A DNA stretch of 13,466 nucleotides from Victivallales bacterium. GTDB lineage: Bacteria > Verrucomicrobiota > Lentisphaeria > Victivallales > SZUA-371. Location of the stretch: NCBI GenBank assembly GCA_028691155.1, contig JAQUZV010000031.1, positions 1-13,466 of the forward strand, in the 5' to 3' direction. The position numbers and the translations under genes were made by a program. The stretch's first letter is position 1, and each line of letters starts with the position of its first letter. This document shows positions 4,995 to 11,855 of this stretch, piece by piece. The notes under the pieces are model-generated. The model did no database searches. It was not told the DNA's origin and was given only the letters and a program-made list of their open reading frames with translations.

Positions 4995-6881
4995 CTATTG
5001 CGTAGCTTTGACCATCAAGTCGGCCACCCGACGGGCAAACTGCAACGGATCGGCAACAATGCCGCCTTCGGTCATTACCGCCTGATCGTAGATCATTTCG
5101 GCGTATTCGCCCAGTTGGGGCGAACCGGCGTCCCGATCATACATGGTCTGCATGGCGGCAATCAGCGGATGGGCGGCGTTGAGTTCGAGGATGCGCTTGG
5201 ATTTGGGCATGTCCTGATTCATCGCCTTGAAGATGCGTTCCATGTGAGCGCCCGGATCGTAGGTGTCGCCGACCAGACAGCAGGCGCTTTCGGTCAGACG
5301 CTTGGAGAAGCGCACTTCCTTGACGTTGGCTTCCAGATGCTTGGCGAGGAATTCGAGCAGTGATTTGTGCTCCTTGGCCGCCTGTTCGTTCTTCTGTTCC
5401 ACCTGTTTTTTGGTGGCGTCGTCAAGCTCGATGTCACCCTTGCCGGCGGCGGCGAACTTTTTGCCGTCGTATTCGGTCAGCGACTGCATGACCCATTCAT
5501 CGATGGGGTCGCTGAGGAACAGCACGTCATAGCCCTTGCTGCGCAGGATTTCCAGATGCGGGGAATTTTCCAGCACGGAACGGCTTTCACCGGTCAGGAA
5601 ATAGATGTCCTTCTGCTCGGAGGGCATATTGGCGACATATTCCTTGAGGGTAATGAGTTTGCCGGGTTCGTTCTTCATGGTTTCGAACAGCGCCAGGTCC
5701 TGAAGTTTATCCTTGTTGGCATAGTCGCTGTGGATGCCTTCCTTGAGGACCTTACCGAATTCCCGATAGAATTTGAGATAGGTTTCGGGTTCGTTTTCCT
5801 GCATCTTTTTGAGTTCGCCCAGGAGTTTTTTGACCAGGTTGTTGCGAATCTGGTCGATCTTGACGTTTTCCTGAAGGATTTCGCGGGAGACGTTCAGCGG
5901 CAGATCGCTGGAGTCGACCACGCCCTTGACGAAGCGGAAATAGTCGGGCAGCAGTTTTTTGCATTCATCGGTGATGAAGACACGACGGACGTAGAGGTGC
6001 AGTCCACGGCGTTGTTCAGACGGCATAAACAGGTCGAACGGCGCTTTTTCCGGCAGGAACAGCAATGCTTTGAATTCCGATTTGCCTTCGGCGGCGTAGT
6101 GGATGGTCTTCAGCGGTTTGCCGAAATGGGCCAGATGTTCGAAGAAGTTGTCATACTCTTCCGGCTTGACTTCGGACGGGGAACGCAACCAGATGGCCTT
6201 GCGGCTGTTGAGTTCCTCATCGACGACTTCTTCCTTGTCGTCCTTGTCCTTGCGGGTGACCTGCATTTTGATCGGGTATTCGATAAAGTCGGAATATTTC
6301 TTGACGATCTGGCGGATTTTCCATTCTTCCAGATATTCCTTCATGTCGTCTTTGAGGTAAACCGTCACTTCGGTGCCCTGATCTTCCTTGGCCGTGGCGT
6401 CGATGGTATAGCTTTCATGACCCTGGGAGGTCCAGACCACGGCCTGGGTGTCGGAACCGGCGCGGCGGGTAAGCAGTTCCACTTTGTCGGCGACCATGAA
6501 GGCGGAATAGAAGCCGACGCCGAACTGGCCGATCATTTCCGGCGCCACGGCGTCCTTGTTTTTCGCCAGTTCTTCCAGGAAGGCCTTGGTGCCGGATTTG
6601 GCAATGGTGCCGATGTTGGCGATGACTTCGTCCATGGTCATCCCGATCCCGTTGTCGCTAATGCGAATGGCGTTTTTGGCCGGAACGGTTTCGAGGCGGA
6701 TGGTCCAGTCGCGGGAAACGGCGTCGTTGCGCAGCGATTCGAACCGGGCCTTGTCGATGGCGTCGGCGGCGTTGGCAATCAGTTCCCGCAAAAAGATGTC
6801 CTTGTTGGAATAAAGCGAATGGATCATCAGGTCCAGAAGGTGCTGTACTTCTGTTTTAAATTTTTTGGTCTGGGCAGACAT
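4995..6881 (-). CDS. htpG: Chaperone HtpG (bacterial Hsp90)
   Basis: The 628-aa protein is full length for bacterial Hsp90. The N-terminal GHKL ATPase domain shows the start QTKKFKTEVQHLLDLMIHSL, the catalytic and nucleotide-binding LRELIANAADAIDK (Glu33, Asn37), DNGIGM (76-81) and the lid motif GQFGVGFYSAF (118-128). The middle domain has YVRRVFITDECK and a run beginning GVVDSSDLPLNVSRE, which includes the client- and ATP-contacting region. The C-terminal dimerisation domain follows, without the eukaryotic MEEVD tail. It is a cytosolic ATP-driven chaperone dimer. ATG 6881 has a perfect AAGGAGG six bases upstream. It is divergent from aroF; no CIRCE element or clear sigma32 promoter is visible. 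A TATATCGTC-N6-GACGATATA palindrome lies 72-95 nt upstream. Confidence 0.98.
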   Translation of the reverse strand: MSAQTKKFKTEVQHLLDLMIHSLYSNKDIFLRELIANAADAIDKARFESLRNDAVSRDWTIRLETVPAKNAIRISDNGIGMTMDEVIANIGTIAKSGTKAFLEELAKNKDAVAPEMIGQFGVGFYSAFMVADKVELLTRRAGSDTQAVVWTSQGHESYTIDATAKEDQGTEVTVYLKDDMKEYLEEWKIRQIVKKYSDFIEYPIKMQVTRKDKDDKEEVVDEELNSRKAIWLRSPSEVKPEEYDNFFEHLAHFGKPLKTIHYAAEGKSEFKALLFLPEKAPFDLFMPSEQRRGLHLYVRRVFITDECKKLLPDYFRFVKGVVDSSDLPLNVSREILQENVKIDQIRNNLVKKLLGELKKMQENEPETYLKFYREFGKVLKEGIHSDYANKDKLQDLALFETMKNEPGKLITLKEYVANMPSEQKDIYFLTGESRSVLENSPHLEILRSKGYDVLFLSDPIDEWVMQSLTEYDGKKFAAAGKGDIELDDATKKQVEQKNEQAAKEHKSLLEFLAKHLEANVKEVRFSKRLTESACCLVGDTYDPGAHMERIFKAMNQDMPKSKRILELNAAHPLIAAMQTMYDRDAGSPQLGEYAEMIYDQAVMTEGGIVADPLQFARRVADLMVKATQ

Positions 6882-6952
6882 GAGCAGCCTCCTTATGTTT
6901 CATTATTAACCGTCAATGTGTAAAAACCGTGCTCTGAAATCGAGCCTTATAA

Positions 6953-6976
6953 TATATCGTCGGATGGGACGATATA
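6953..6976. promoter_or_regulatory. Long palindrome in the htpG/aroF divergent region
   Basis: TATATCGTC (6953-6961) and GACGATATA (6968-6976) are perfect 9-bp arms around GGATGG. It overlaps a TATAAT on the plus strand (6948-6953) and -10-like A/T sequence on the minus strand. It does not match CIRCE. A shorter, related CGTC-GG-GACG lies at 7010-7019. No U-tract follows, so an operator is likelier than a terminator. Confidence 0.45.
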
Positions 6977-7039
6977 AAGAAAAAAGCAGAAAAATTTTCC
7001 GCAAAAAAGCGTCGGGACGGCTTAAAAGTCGTAAATCGA

Positions 7040-7048
7040 TGGTATATT
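7040..7048 (+). promoter_or_regulatory. Candidate extended -10 promoter of aroF
   Basis: TGG followed by TATATT (7043-7048) fits the extended -10 form TGnTATAAT. The -35 region is poor, as is common for this class. Transcription would start near 7055, giving a leader of about 38 nt. Confidence 0.4.
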
Positions 7049-7092
7049 AAGGTTTTTACGAATGCGATTCCGAAAATAGAGGTAAATGGATT

Positions 7093-8112
7093 ATGATTAT
7101 CGTTTTTAAGCACAATGCTACCGAGGAGGATGTCAAGTCGGTTTCCGACATGATTGAAAAGCTCGGCTATGAACCCCGGGTTATTCATGGGGTGGAACAT
7201 ACCGTTATCGGCGCCGTTGGCGACGAGAAAATGCATCGTTCGCTGGAGGTCTTCAAGGCGTTTCCGTTTGTGGAAGACGTATTGCCGATTCAGAAACGTT
7301 ACAAGCTGGCCAGTCGTGAGTTCCGCCGGAACAACACCGTGATCGACATCGGCGGCCACAAGATCGGCGGCGGCAATTTCCAGATTATCGCCGGTCCCTG
7401 TTCGGTGGAAAGTCTGGAACAGATGCAGGCCGTCTGCCGTGATCTGCAACCCTGCCATATCGGGATTTTGCGCGGCGGCACCTATAAACCGCGCACTTCC
7501 CCCTATGATTTTCAGGGATTGGGCGAGGCCGGTTTGGAAATTATGCGTCAGATCAAAGAAGAATTCAAAATGCAGATCACCACGGAAGTGGTCGGCGTAA
7601 ACCATATCGCCAAAGTGGCGGAAGTGGCCGACTGCCTGCAGATCGGCGCCCGCAACAGCCAGAATTACAATTTGCTGGAATTCGTGGCGGAAGTGGGCAA
7701 GCCGGTGATTCTGAAGCGTGGGATGGCGTCGACCATCGAGGAGTGGCTTTCTGCCGCCGAATATCTGATGGTGCACGGCTGCACCAACGTGATTTTGTGC
7801 GAACGCGGCATCAAAACCTTTGAGCATGCCACCCGTAATACGCTGGATTTGAGCGCAGTGGCTATTGCCAAGAAGGAAAGCCATCTGCCGGTGATTGTCG
7901 ATCCCAGTCATGCCGCCGGTCGGGTGGACCTGATTCTGCCGTTGAGCCGGGCGGCGATTGCGGCCGGCGCCGACGGTCTGCTGGTGGAAACCCATCCCGA
8001 TCCGGTCAATGCCTGCAGTGATGCCGGACAGCAGATTCCATCGCAGAATTTTGGCGCCTATGTTCAGGCGTTGCAGAAGGTTATCGGTGCGATGGACCTG
8101 ATCACCGAATAA
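7093..8112 (+). CDS. aroF: 3-deoxy-7-phosphoheptulonate (DAHP) synthase, type I-beta
   Basis: The 339-aa enzyme condenses phosphoenolpyruvate and erythrose 4-phosphate, the first step of the shikimate pathway. Residues 1 to about 67 (MIIVFKHNATEEDV, ending VEDVLPIQK) are the ferredoxin/ACT-like regulatory domain typical of Thermotoga-type synthases. The barrel follows: GPCSVES (101-107, metal-ligand Cys103), RGGTYKPRTSPYDFQG (127-142), QIGARNSQNYNLL, LKRGMASTIEEW (207-218), LCERGIKTFE, DPSHAAG (270-276, metal-ligand His273), LLVETHP (Glu299) and CSDAGQQ (Asp310). All expected metal and substrate residues appear present. The first domain suggests feedback inhibition by an aromatic amino acid. 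GAGG lies ten bases before the ATG. The Nudix gene starts immediately after its stop codon. Confidence 0.96.
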   Translation: MIIVFKHNATEEDVKSVSDMIEKLGYEPRVIHGVEHTVIGAVGDEKMHRSLEVFKAFPFVEDVLPIQKRYKLASREFRRNNTVIDIGGHKIGGGNFQIIAGPCSVESLEQMQAVCRDLQPCHIGILRGGTYKPRTSPYDFQGLGEAGLEIMRQIKEEFKMQITTEVVGVNHIAKVAEVADCLQIGARNSQNYNLLEFVAEVGKPVILKRGMASTIEEWLSAAEYLMVHGCTNVILCERGIKTFEHATRNTLDLSAVAIAKKESHLPVIVDPSHAAGRVDLILPLSRAAIAAGADGLLVETHPDPVNACSDAGQQIPSQNFGAYVQALQKVIGAMDLITE

Positions 8113-8685
8113 ATGAACGGGTCCGTGATGGCGCCGGCGGCAACCGGTTGGGTGTCGCTGAGCGACGAAAAGGTGTTCGAAGCGCCGATTTTTTCCGTCG
8201 GCCGCGAATTGTCCCGGTGCCTGCGCACCGGGGTCGAACACTATTTTTATTACCTGAATTGCGGCAACTGGGTAACGGTGGTGGCGGTGACGCCGGACGA
8301 CGAATTGGTGATGATTCGTCAATACCGTCACGGTTCCGGGGCGGTGGAACTGGAAATTCCTGGCGGCTGCATCGATGCGGCGGACTCCGATCCGGTAGCG
8401 GCCGCTTGCCGCGAATTGCGGGAAGAGACCGGATATGTGGGGGAAAACGGCCGGGTGATCGGCAAAGTCAACCCCAATCCGGCGTTGCAGGGCAACACCT
8501 GCTATACCGTGCTGCTGGAGAATTGTCGCCGGGAAGGGGCGCCGCAACTGGAGGACACCGAGGAATTGGCGGCGTTTACTGTGCCGATCGACAACGTCGG
8601 CGACTTGATTGGCCGGGGGGAAATCAGTCATGCCCTGATATTGAATGCATTGCATTTTTTTGACTTATTCCGGAGACGGATGTAA
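8113..8685 (+). CDS. Nudix hydrolase, ADP-ribose-pyrophosphatase-like
   Basis: The 190-aa protein has the Nudix fold: VTVVAVTPDDELVMIRQYRHG is the usual strand before the box, followed by LEIPGGCID and RELREETGY (100-108), which supplies the catalytic metal-binding glutamates. NPALQGNTCY and a Glu-rich EDTEEL segment follow, as in ADP-ribose or nucleoside-diphosphate-sugar pyrophosphatases. The canonical first Glu of GX5E is replaced by Ser92, with one extra residue in that loop; the REUxEE core is intact, so activity is likely. Its ATG abuts the aroF TAA with no spacer and no strong ribosome site, so translation is probably coupled to aroF; ATG 8128 is an alternative start. The substrate is not identifiable. 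Confidence 0.88.
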   Translation: MNGSVMAPAATGWVSLSDEKVFEAPIFSVGRELSRCLRTGVEHYFYYLNCGNWVTVVAVTPDDELVMIRQYRHGSGAVELEIPGGCIDAADSDPVAAACRELREETGYVGENGRVIGKVNPNPALQGNTCYTVLLENCRREGAPQLEDTEELAAFTVPIDNVGDLIGRGEISHALILNALHFFDLFRRRM

Positions 8686-8694
8686 ATTACACCC

Positions 8695-8729
8695 GATAAC
8701 GCGGTTTTTTTCCGGTGTCGGCGGTTATC
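8695..8729 (+). other. Stem-loop between the Nudix gene and the next block
   Basis: GATAACGC (8695-8702) can pair with GC (8721-8722) and GTTATC (8724-8729), giving 8 bp with one bulged G and a loop containing TTTTTTT. No U-tract follows the stem, so it is a weak terminator or attenuator candidate separating aroF-nudix from the downstream genes. Confidence 0.3.
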
Positions 8730-8738
8730 CCCGGCGGA

Positions 8739-8766
8739 TGGCAATTACCAATATTCAAGATTCAAG
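8739..8766 (+). repeat. Interrupted palindrome and 7-bp tandem repeat before the small helical gene
   Basis: TGGCAATTACCA (8739-8750) is nearly self-complementary, and ATTCAAG is repeated in tandem at 8753-8759 and 8760-8766, just before the ribosome site (AAGGA, 8764-8768). The palindrome is a possible operator for the DtxR-type gene downstream, but I cannot match it to a known box. Confidence 0.3.
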
Positions 8767-8775
8767 GAATGGAAG

Positions 8776-9036
8776 ATGAAAAGTGCGTGGGAACTGGCGC
8801 TGGAACGGACCGGCGGAGCATTGCGGGAGCTGACACCGGACCAGAAGAATAGAATAGCCGAAATCGAGAGCATTTATAAGGCGAAGATCGCCGGGGCTGA
8901 AATCGCGGCGCAACAACGGGTTCAGGCGGCGGCCGGCGACCCGGAGGCCGTGCGGCAGATTATGGACGACCTGGCGGTGGAACGCGCCTCCCATACGTCG
9001 AAAATGGAAAGTGAAAAAAAGAAAATCCGTGGTTGA
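8776..9036 (+). CDS. Small charged helical protein of unknown function
   Basis: The 86-aa protein begins MKSAWELALERTGG, followed by LTPDQKNRIAEIESIYKAKI and a long, highly charged helix ending KKKIRG. There is no signal peptide, membrane segment or cysteine. The pattern of Leu, Ile and Ala among Glu, Lys and Arg suggests an alpha-helical or coiled-coil cytosolic protein. I have an impression of similar short conserved hypothetical proteins elsewhere in bacteria but cannot name a family. AAGGA lies seven bases before the ATG, giving a good start. The DtxR-family gene begins only 3 nt after its stop, so they are co-transcribed, and a link to metal or sulfur handling is plausible but unproven. 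Confidence 0.75.
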   Translation: MKSAWELALERTGGALRELTPDQKNRIAEIESIYKAKIAGAEIAAQQRVQAAAGDPEAVRQIMDDLAVERASHTSKMESEKKKIRG

Positions 9037-9039
9037 ATC

Positions 9040-9504
9040 ATGGCCGAAGAACAGCTGCAGGAACTATCACTCAACCAACAGAATTATATCGAAACCATCT
9101 ATGAGCTTTGCCTCGACCACGGCCATGCCCATACCAAGGCCATTGCCGACAGCATGGGTATCCGCATGGCCTCGGTGACCGAAGCCATTCGCGGCCTGGC
9201 CGCCAAAGGACTGGTCAATTACAAGGCCCGGAAAAATATCACCCTTACCGCCGCCGGGGAGGAAATCGCCCGTAATTTGTTCAAACGGCATACCGTGATT
9301 GCCGATTTCCTCTGCAATGTGCTGGGATGTTCCCGTGAGCGGGCCGAGGCCGCGGCTTGCCGGATCGAGCATGTTATCGATGAAAAACTGCAATCCCGTT
9401 GGGCCGACTTCGCCCAGTTCATCAAAGACGAATCGGAACAGGGCGAAGACCTGATCCATAAATTCCAGCAGAATTATCAAAATAAACTCAATCATCATGG
9501 CTGA
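9040..9504 (+). CDS. DtxR/MntR-family metal-dependent transcriptional regulator
   Basis: The 154-aa protein has an N-terminal winged helix (about 10-70: YIETIYEL, then KAIADSMGIRMASVTEAIRG with the recognition helix, then ITLTAAG) and the family's dimerisation and metal-binding domain (about 75-135). It lacks the C-terminal SH3-like domain of DtxR, so it has the two-domain MntR layout. Aligned to MntR by eye, the Asp8 position is Asn15, Glu11 is Glu18, His77 is His84, and Glu99-x-x-Glu-His is Cys107-x-x-Glu110-His111. Cys at that place is found in DtxR/IdeR, so iron sensing is more likely than manganese (inference). It probably represses metal-uptake or Fe-S genes, possibly its own operon. 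It overlaps the desulfurase gene by 8 nt. Confidence 0.88.
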   Translation: MAEEQLQELSLNQQNYIETIYELCLDHGHAHTKAIADSMGIRMASVTEAIRGLAAKGLVNYKARKNITLTAAGEEIARNLFKRHTVIADFLCNVLGCSRERAEAAACRIEHVIDEKLQSRWADFAQFIKDESEQGEDLIHKFQQNYQNKLNHHG

Positions 9505-10642
9505 TCCTTTCCACGATGCCGTTTATCTCGATCATGCGGCGGCTTCTCCGCCCGCGGCACAGACATTGGCGCAGTGGCAACAGTACGCGCTCCATTGTTT
9601 TGCCAATCAGGAAGCCATTCATCTGGCGGCCTATGCGGTGCGCCGGGCACTGGACGAACACGAGGCGCGGATGCTGGCGGCGCTCTGCGGCCCCGGCCAT
9701 GATGCTGCCGTCCAATGGACCGATTCGGGGACCTCGGCGTTGTATCATCTCTTGTCGTATCCCGGTTTTGCCGCCGGAGAGGTGGTGACGACCGCGGCCG
9801 AACATGCCGCCTTGACGGCCGCTCTCGGTCCGCTGGACGTTCCGGTGAAGACGGTGCGGTTGTGTCGCGGCCGGGTCGACCTCGATCATCTGGCCTCTAT
9901 GTTGGGTCCGGCGACGGCGACGGTGGCGATTCATCAGGTGCAGAGCGAATTCGGGGCGGTTCAGGATTTGACGGCGATCCGGCGGGTGATCGACGCCCGG
10001 GCGCCGCAGGCACGATTTCTGGCCGACACGGTGCAGGCGGCGGGCAAACTGGAATTGCCGTGGCAGGCGGCGCGGCTTGACGCGGCGATCGTTTCCGGTT
10101 ATAAAATCGGAGTTCCCGGCGGCGGCGCGATTATTTACCGCGATCACGACGGTTCGCCGACGGGGTTGCGTCACTTTTGGCAACGGCGGCGGCGCGAGGA
10201 ACATCGGATCAGCCGTCCCAATCCCCCCATGTGCCTGACGCTGGCGCAGACGCTGACGGAACTGACGGCGCAACTGGCGGCCAACCGGGCGCGTCTGAGC
10301 GGACTTAATGACGAATTACGCCGGGAATTGCAGCGGCGTTGGGGTGAACGGATCAAGTGGGTGGTCGAGGCGGAAGCGGCATCGCCTTATCTGGTGCATT
10401 TTCTGTTGCCGGGCTATCAGGGGGCGGTGTTGGTGCGGATGCTGTCCGAACACGGGGTTTATGTGGCTTCGGGGAGTGCCTGCAATGCGGAAACGAAAAC
10501 GCCGAGCGCGGCGTTGCTGGCCGCCGGAATTAAGGTCAAAGAGGCTTTTTCCGGATTGCGGCTGAGTTTTTCTCCGGCGACGACCCGGGAAGAACTGGCG
10601 CGTTTTTTGACTGTTTTTGAGACCTGTTTGAATAATTATTGA
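9497..10642 (+). CDS. Divergent cysteine desulfurase (NifS/IscS-like, PLP-dependent)
   Basis: The 381-aa fold type I aminotransferase-class protein would take sulfur from cysteine as an enzyme persulfide. It begins with YLDHAAAS (10-17) and has EH with His103, LADTVQAAGK (Asp177, Gln180), the PLP Lys203 in SGYKIG, and the persulfide Cys329 in SGSACNAETKTPS, in a long class-I (IscS-type) loop. The C terminus GLRLSFSPATTREEL is also typical. Several positions are unusual: the expected NNE is QSE (149-151), the SGHK motif is SGYK, and the usual RSGT segment is SRPNPP. It may be a specialised paralogue or may use another substrate. The start ATG lies within the last codons of the DtxR-type gene, so translation is coupled. 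Confidence 0.86.
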   Translation: MADPFHDAVYLDHAAASPPAAQTLAQWQQYALHCFANQEAIHLAAYAVRRALDEHEARMLAALCGPGHDAAVQWTDSGTSALYHLLSYPGFAAGEVVTTAAEHAALTAALGPLDVPVKTVRLCRGRVDLDHLASMLGPATATVAIHQVQSEFGAVQDLTAIRRVIDARAPQARFLADTVQAAGKLELPWQAARLDAAIVSGYKIGVPGGGAIIYRDHDGSPTGLRHFWQRRRREEHRISRPNPPMCLTLAQTLTELTAQLAANRARLSGLNDELRRELQRRWGERIKWVVEAEAASPYLVHFLLPGYQGAVLVRMLSEHGVYVASGSACNAETKTPSAALLAAGIKVKEAFSGLRLSFSPATTREELARFLTVFETCLNNY

Positions 10643-10652
10643 TTTTGGGGCC

Positions 10653-10690
10653 GGAATACCGACGGCGGCTGTCGCCGCCGCTGATATTCC
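10653..10690 (+). terminator. Two-part hairpin after the desulfurase gene
   Basis: GGAATA (10653-10658) pairs with TATTCC (10685-10690), and CGGCGGC (10663-10669) pairs with GCCGCCG (10674-10680) around a TGTC loop, with a small 4x4 internal loop between. It starts 10 nt after the desulfurase stop. The following CGTTTATCGG is a poor U-tract, so it may terminate weakly, attenuate galM or stabilise the mRNA end. Confidence 0.45.
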
Positions 10691-10730
10691 CGTTTATCGG
10701 TTGGAAACTCTTAGCGGAAGCGAGCAGATT

Positions 10731-11798
10731 ATGAACATTACGCAGGTGGATTTCGGTACGTTGCCCGACGGGCGGATGACGACTTTATACACCCTGACCA
10801 ACAATCATGGCGCGGCGGTGGCAATTACCAACTATGGCGGCATTGTGGTCGGCATCGTGGTGCCGGACCGGGAGGGGAAACGGGATGACGTGGTGCTCGG
10901 CTTCGACGATCTGGCCGGATATCTGGCGCAGAGCCCCTATTTCGGCGCGATTGTCGGACGGTGCTGCAACCGGCTGAATCGGGGTCAGTTCACCCTGGCG
11001 GGCCGGACGTATCAGCTGGCGGTCAACGAAGCACCGCAGCGGCAGACTCATCTTCACGGCGGCAATCGGGGGTTCGACAAAATGTTGTGGTCGGCCACGC
11101 CGCGGGTGACGGCAACCGCCGCCACGCTGGAATTGCGTTATTTCTCTCCCGACGGCGAGGAAAACTATCCCGGCAATCTGACGGTGACGGCACGCTATTC
11201 CTGGGATGACGACTATGCTCTCCGGCTGGAGCTGACGGCGACCACCGATCGGACGACGATCGTCAACCTGACCAATCACAGCTATTTCAATCTGGCCGGG
11301 GCCGGCTCCGGACCGGTGACCGGTCATCTGGCCCGGATCAATGCCGAACATTATACTCCGGTCAGTGCCGAATTGATTCCGACCGGGGAAATTCGTCCGG
11401 TGGCGGGAACACCGTTCGATTTTACCGTGGCCAAACCGATCGGACGGGACATCGACGCGGCCGACGGGCAAATCGCCATCGGCGGCGGCTACGACCATAA
11501 TTTCGTGCTGTGCCGCCCGACGCCGGGCGCATTGACTACGGCGGCCGAAGTTTACGAACCGACGACCGGGCGGACGCTGGAGGTCCTCACCACCCAGCCG
11601 GCGGTGCAGTTCTATACCGGCAACGGACTGGGAAGCGAAATCGGCAAGGGCCACCGCCGTTATCCGCGGCGCGGCGGCTTCTGTTTCGAACCGCAGCGCT
11701 ATCCCGATGCCCCGCATCATGACCATTTTCCGTCGATCGTATTGACGCCGGACCAGACCTACCGGGAAACCGTGGTTTTCCGTTTCGGCGTCAAATAA
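10731..11798 (+). CDS. galM: Aldose 1-epimerase (mutarotase)
   Basis: The 355-aa cytosolic enzyme interconverts alpha and beta anomers of glucose or galactose. Family motifs are all present: FGTLPDGRMTTLYTLTN, NYGGIVVGIVVPD, GRCCNRLNRG (Arg81), THLHGG (His107), VNLTNHSYFNLAG (catalytic His183), GGYDHNF (Asp255), FYTGNGL, and FEPQRYPDAP with the catalytic Glu320, ending FPSIVLTPDQTY. These correspond to His96, His170, Asp243 and Glu304 of Lactococcus GalM. I chose ATG 10731 with GGAAG about ten bases upstream; an in-frame TTG at 10701 has no ribosome site. No promoter is evident, so expression may come through the hairpin from upstream genes. Confidence 0.95.
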   Translation: MNITQVDFGTLPDGRMTTLYTLTNNHGAAVAITNYGGIVVGIVVPDREGKRDDVVLGFDDLAGYLAQSPYFGAIVGRCCNRLNRGQFTLAGRTYQLAVNEAPQRQTHLHGGNRGFDKMLWSATPRVTATAATLELRYFSPDGEENYPGNLTVTARYSWDDDYALRLELTATTDRTTIVNLTNHSYFNLAGAGSGPVTGHLARINAEHYTPVSAELIPTGEIRPVAGTPFDFTVAKPIGRDIDAADGQIAIGGGYDHNFVLCRPTPGALTTAAEVYEPTTGRTLEVLTTQPAVQFYTGNGLGSEIGKGHRRYPRRGGFCFEPQRYPDAPHHDHFPSIVLTPDQTYRETVVFRFGVK

Positions 11799-11825
11799 GC
11801 TCCGACTAATCTCAAATCGCCGGAT

Positions 11826-11847
11826 GACCGGGCCGCATCTCCCGGTC
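11826..11847. terminator. Hairpin between convergent galM and acyltransferase genes
   Basis: GACCGGG (11826-11832) and CCCGGTC (11841-11847) form a 7-bp G/C-rich stem with an 8-nt loop, 28 nt after the galM stop and 9 nt past the stop of the convergent gene. There is no clear T-tract, so it is called a bidirectional terminator mainly by position. Confidence 0.5.
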
Positions 11848-11855
11848 GGTCCGGT

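Noticed and set aside
5367..6923. Long plus-strand open frame opposite htpG
   Set aside because: It reads as a Phe/Val/Asp-rich mirror of htpG, has no family motifs and arises from biased third codon positions. The minus-strand product is an unmistakable full-length Hsp90.
6882..7092. CIRCE or sigma32 heat-shock signal before htpG
   Set aside because: I looked for TTAGCACTC-N9-GAGTGCTAA and for CTTGAA with CCCCAT at normal spacing and found neither.
6913..8655. Long minus-strand open frame opposite aroF and the Nudix gene
   Set aside because: It is His/Gln/Arg-rich and lacks recognisable domains. It spans two well-supported genes on the other strand and runs into the htpG leader.
10819..10831. 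TGGCAATTACCAA shared with 8739-8751
   Set aside because: The copy here is inside galM coding sequence (residues AITN), so the match is most likely chance.
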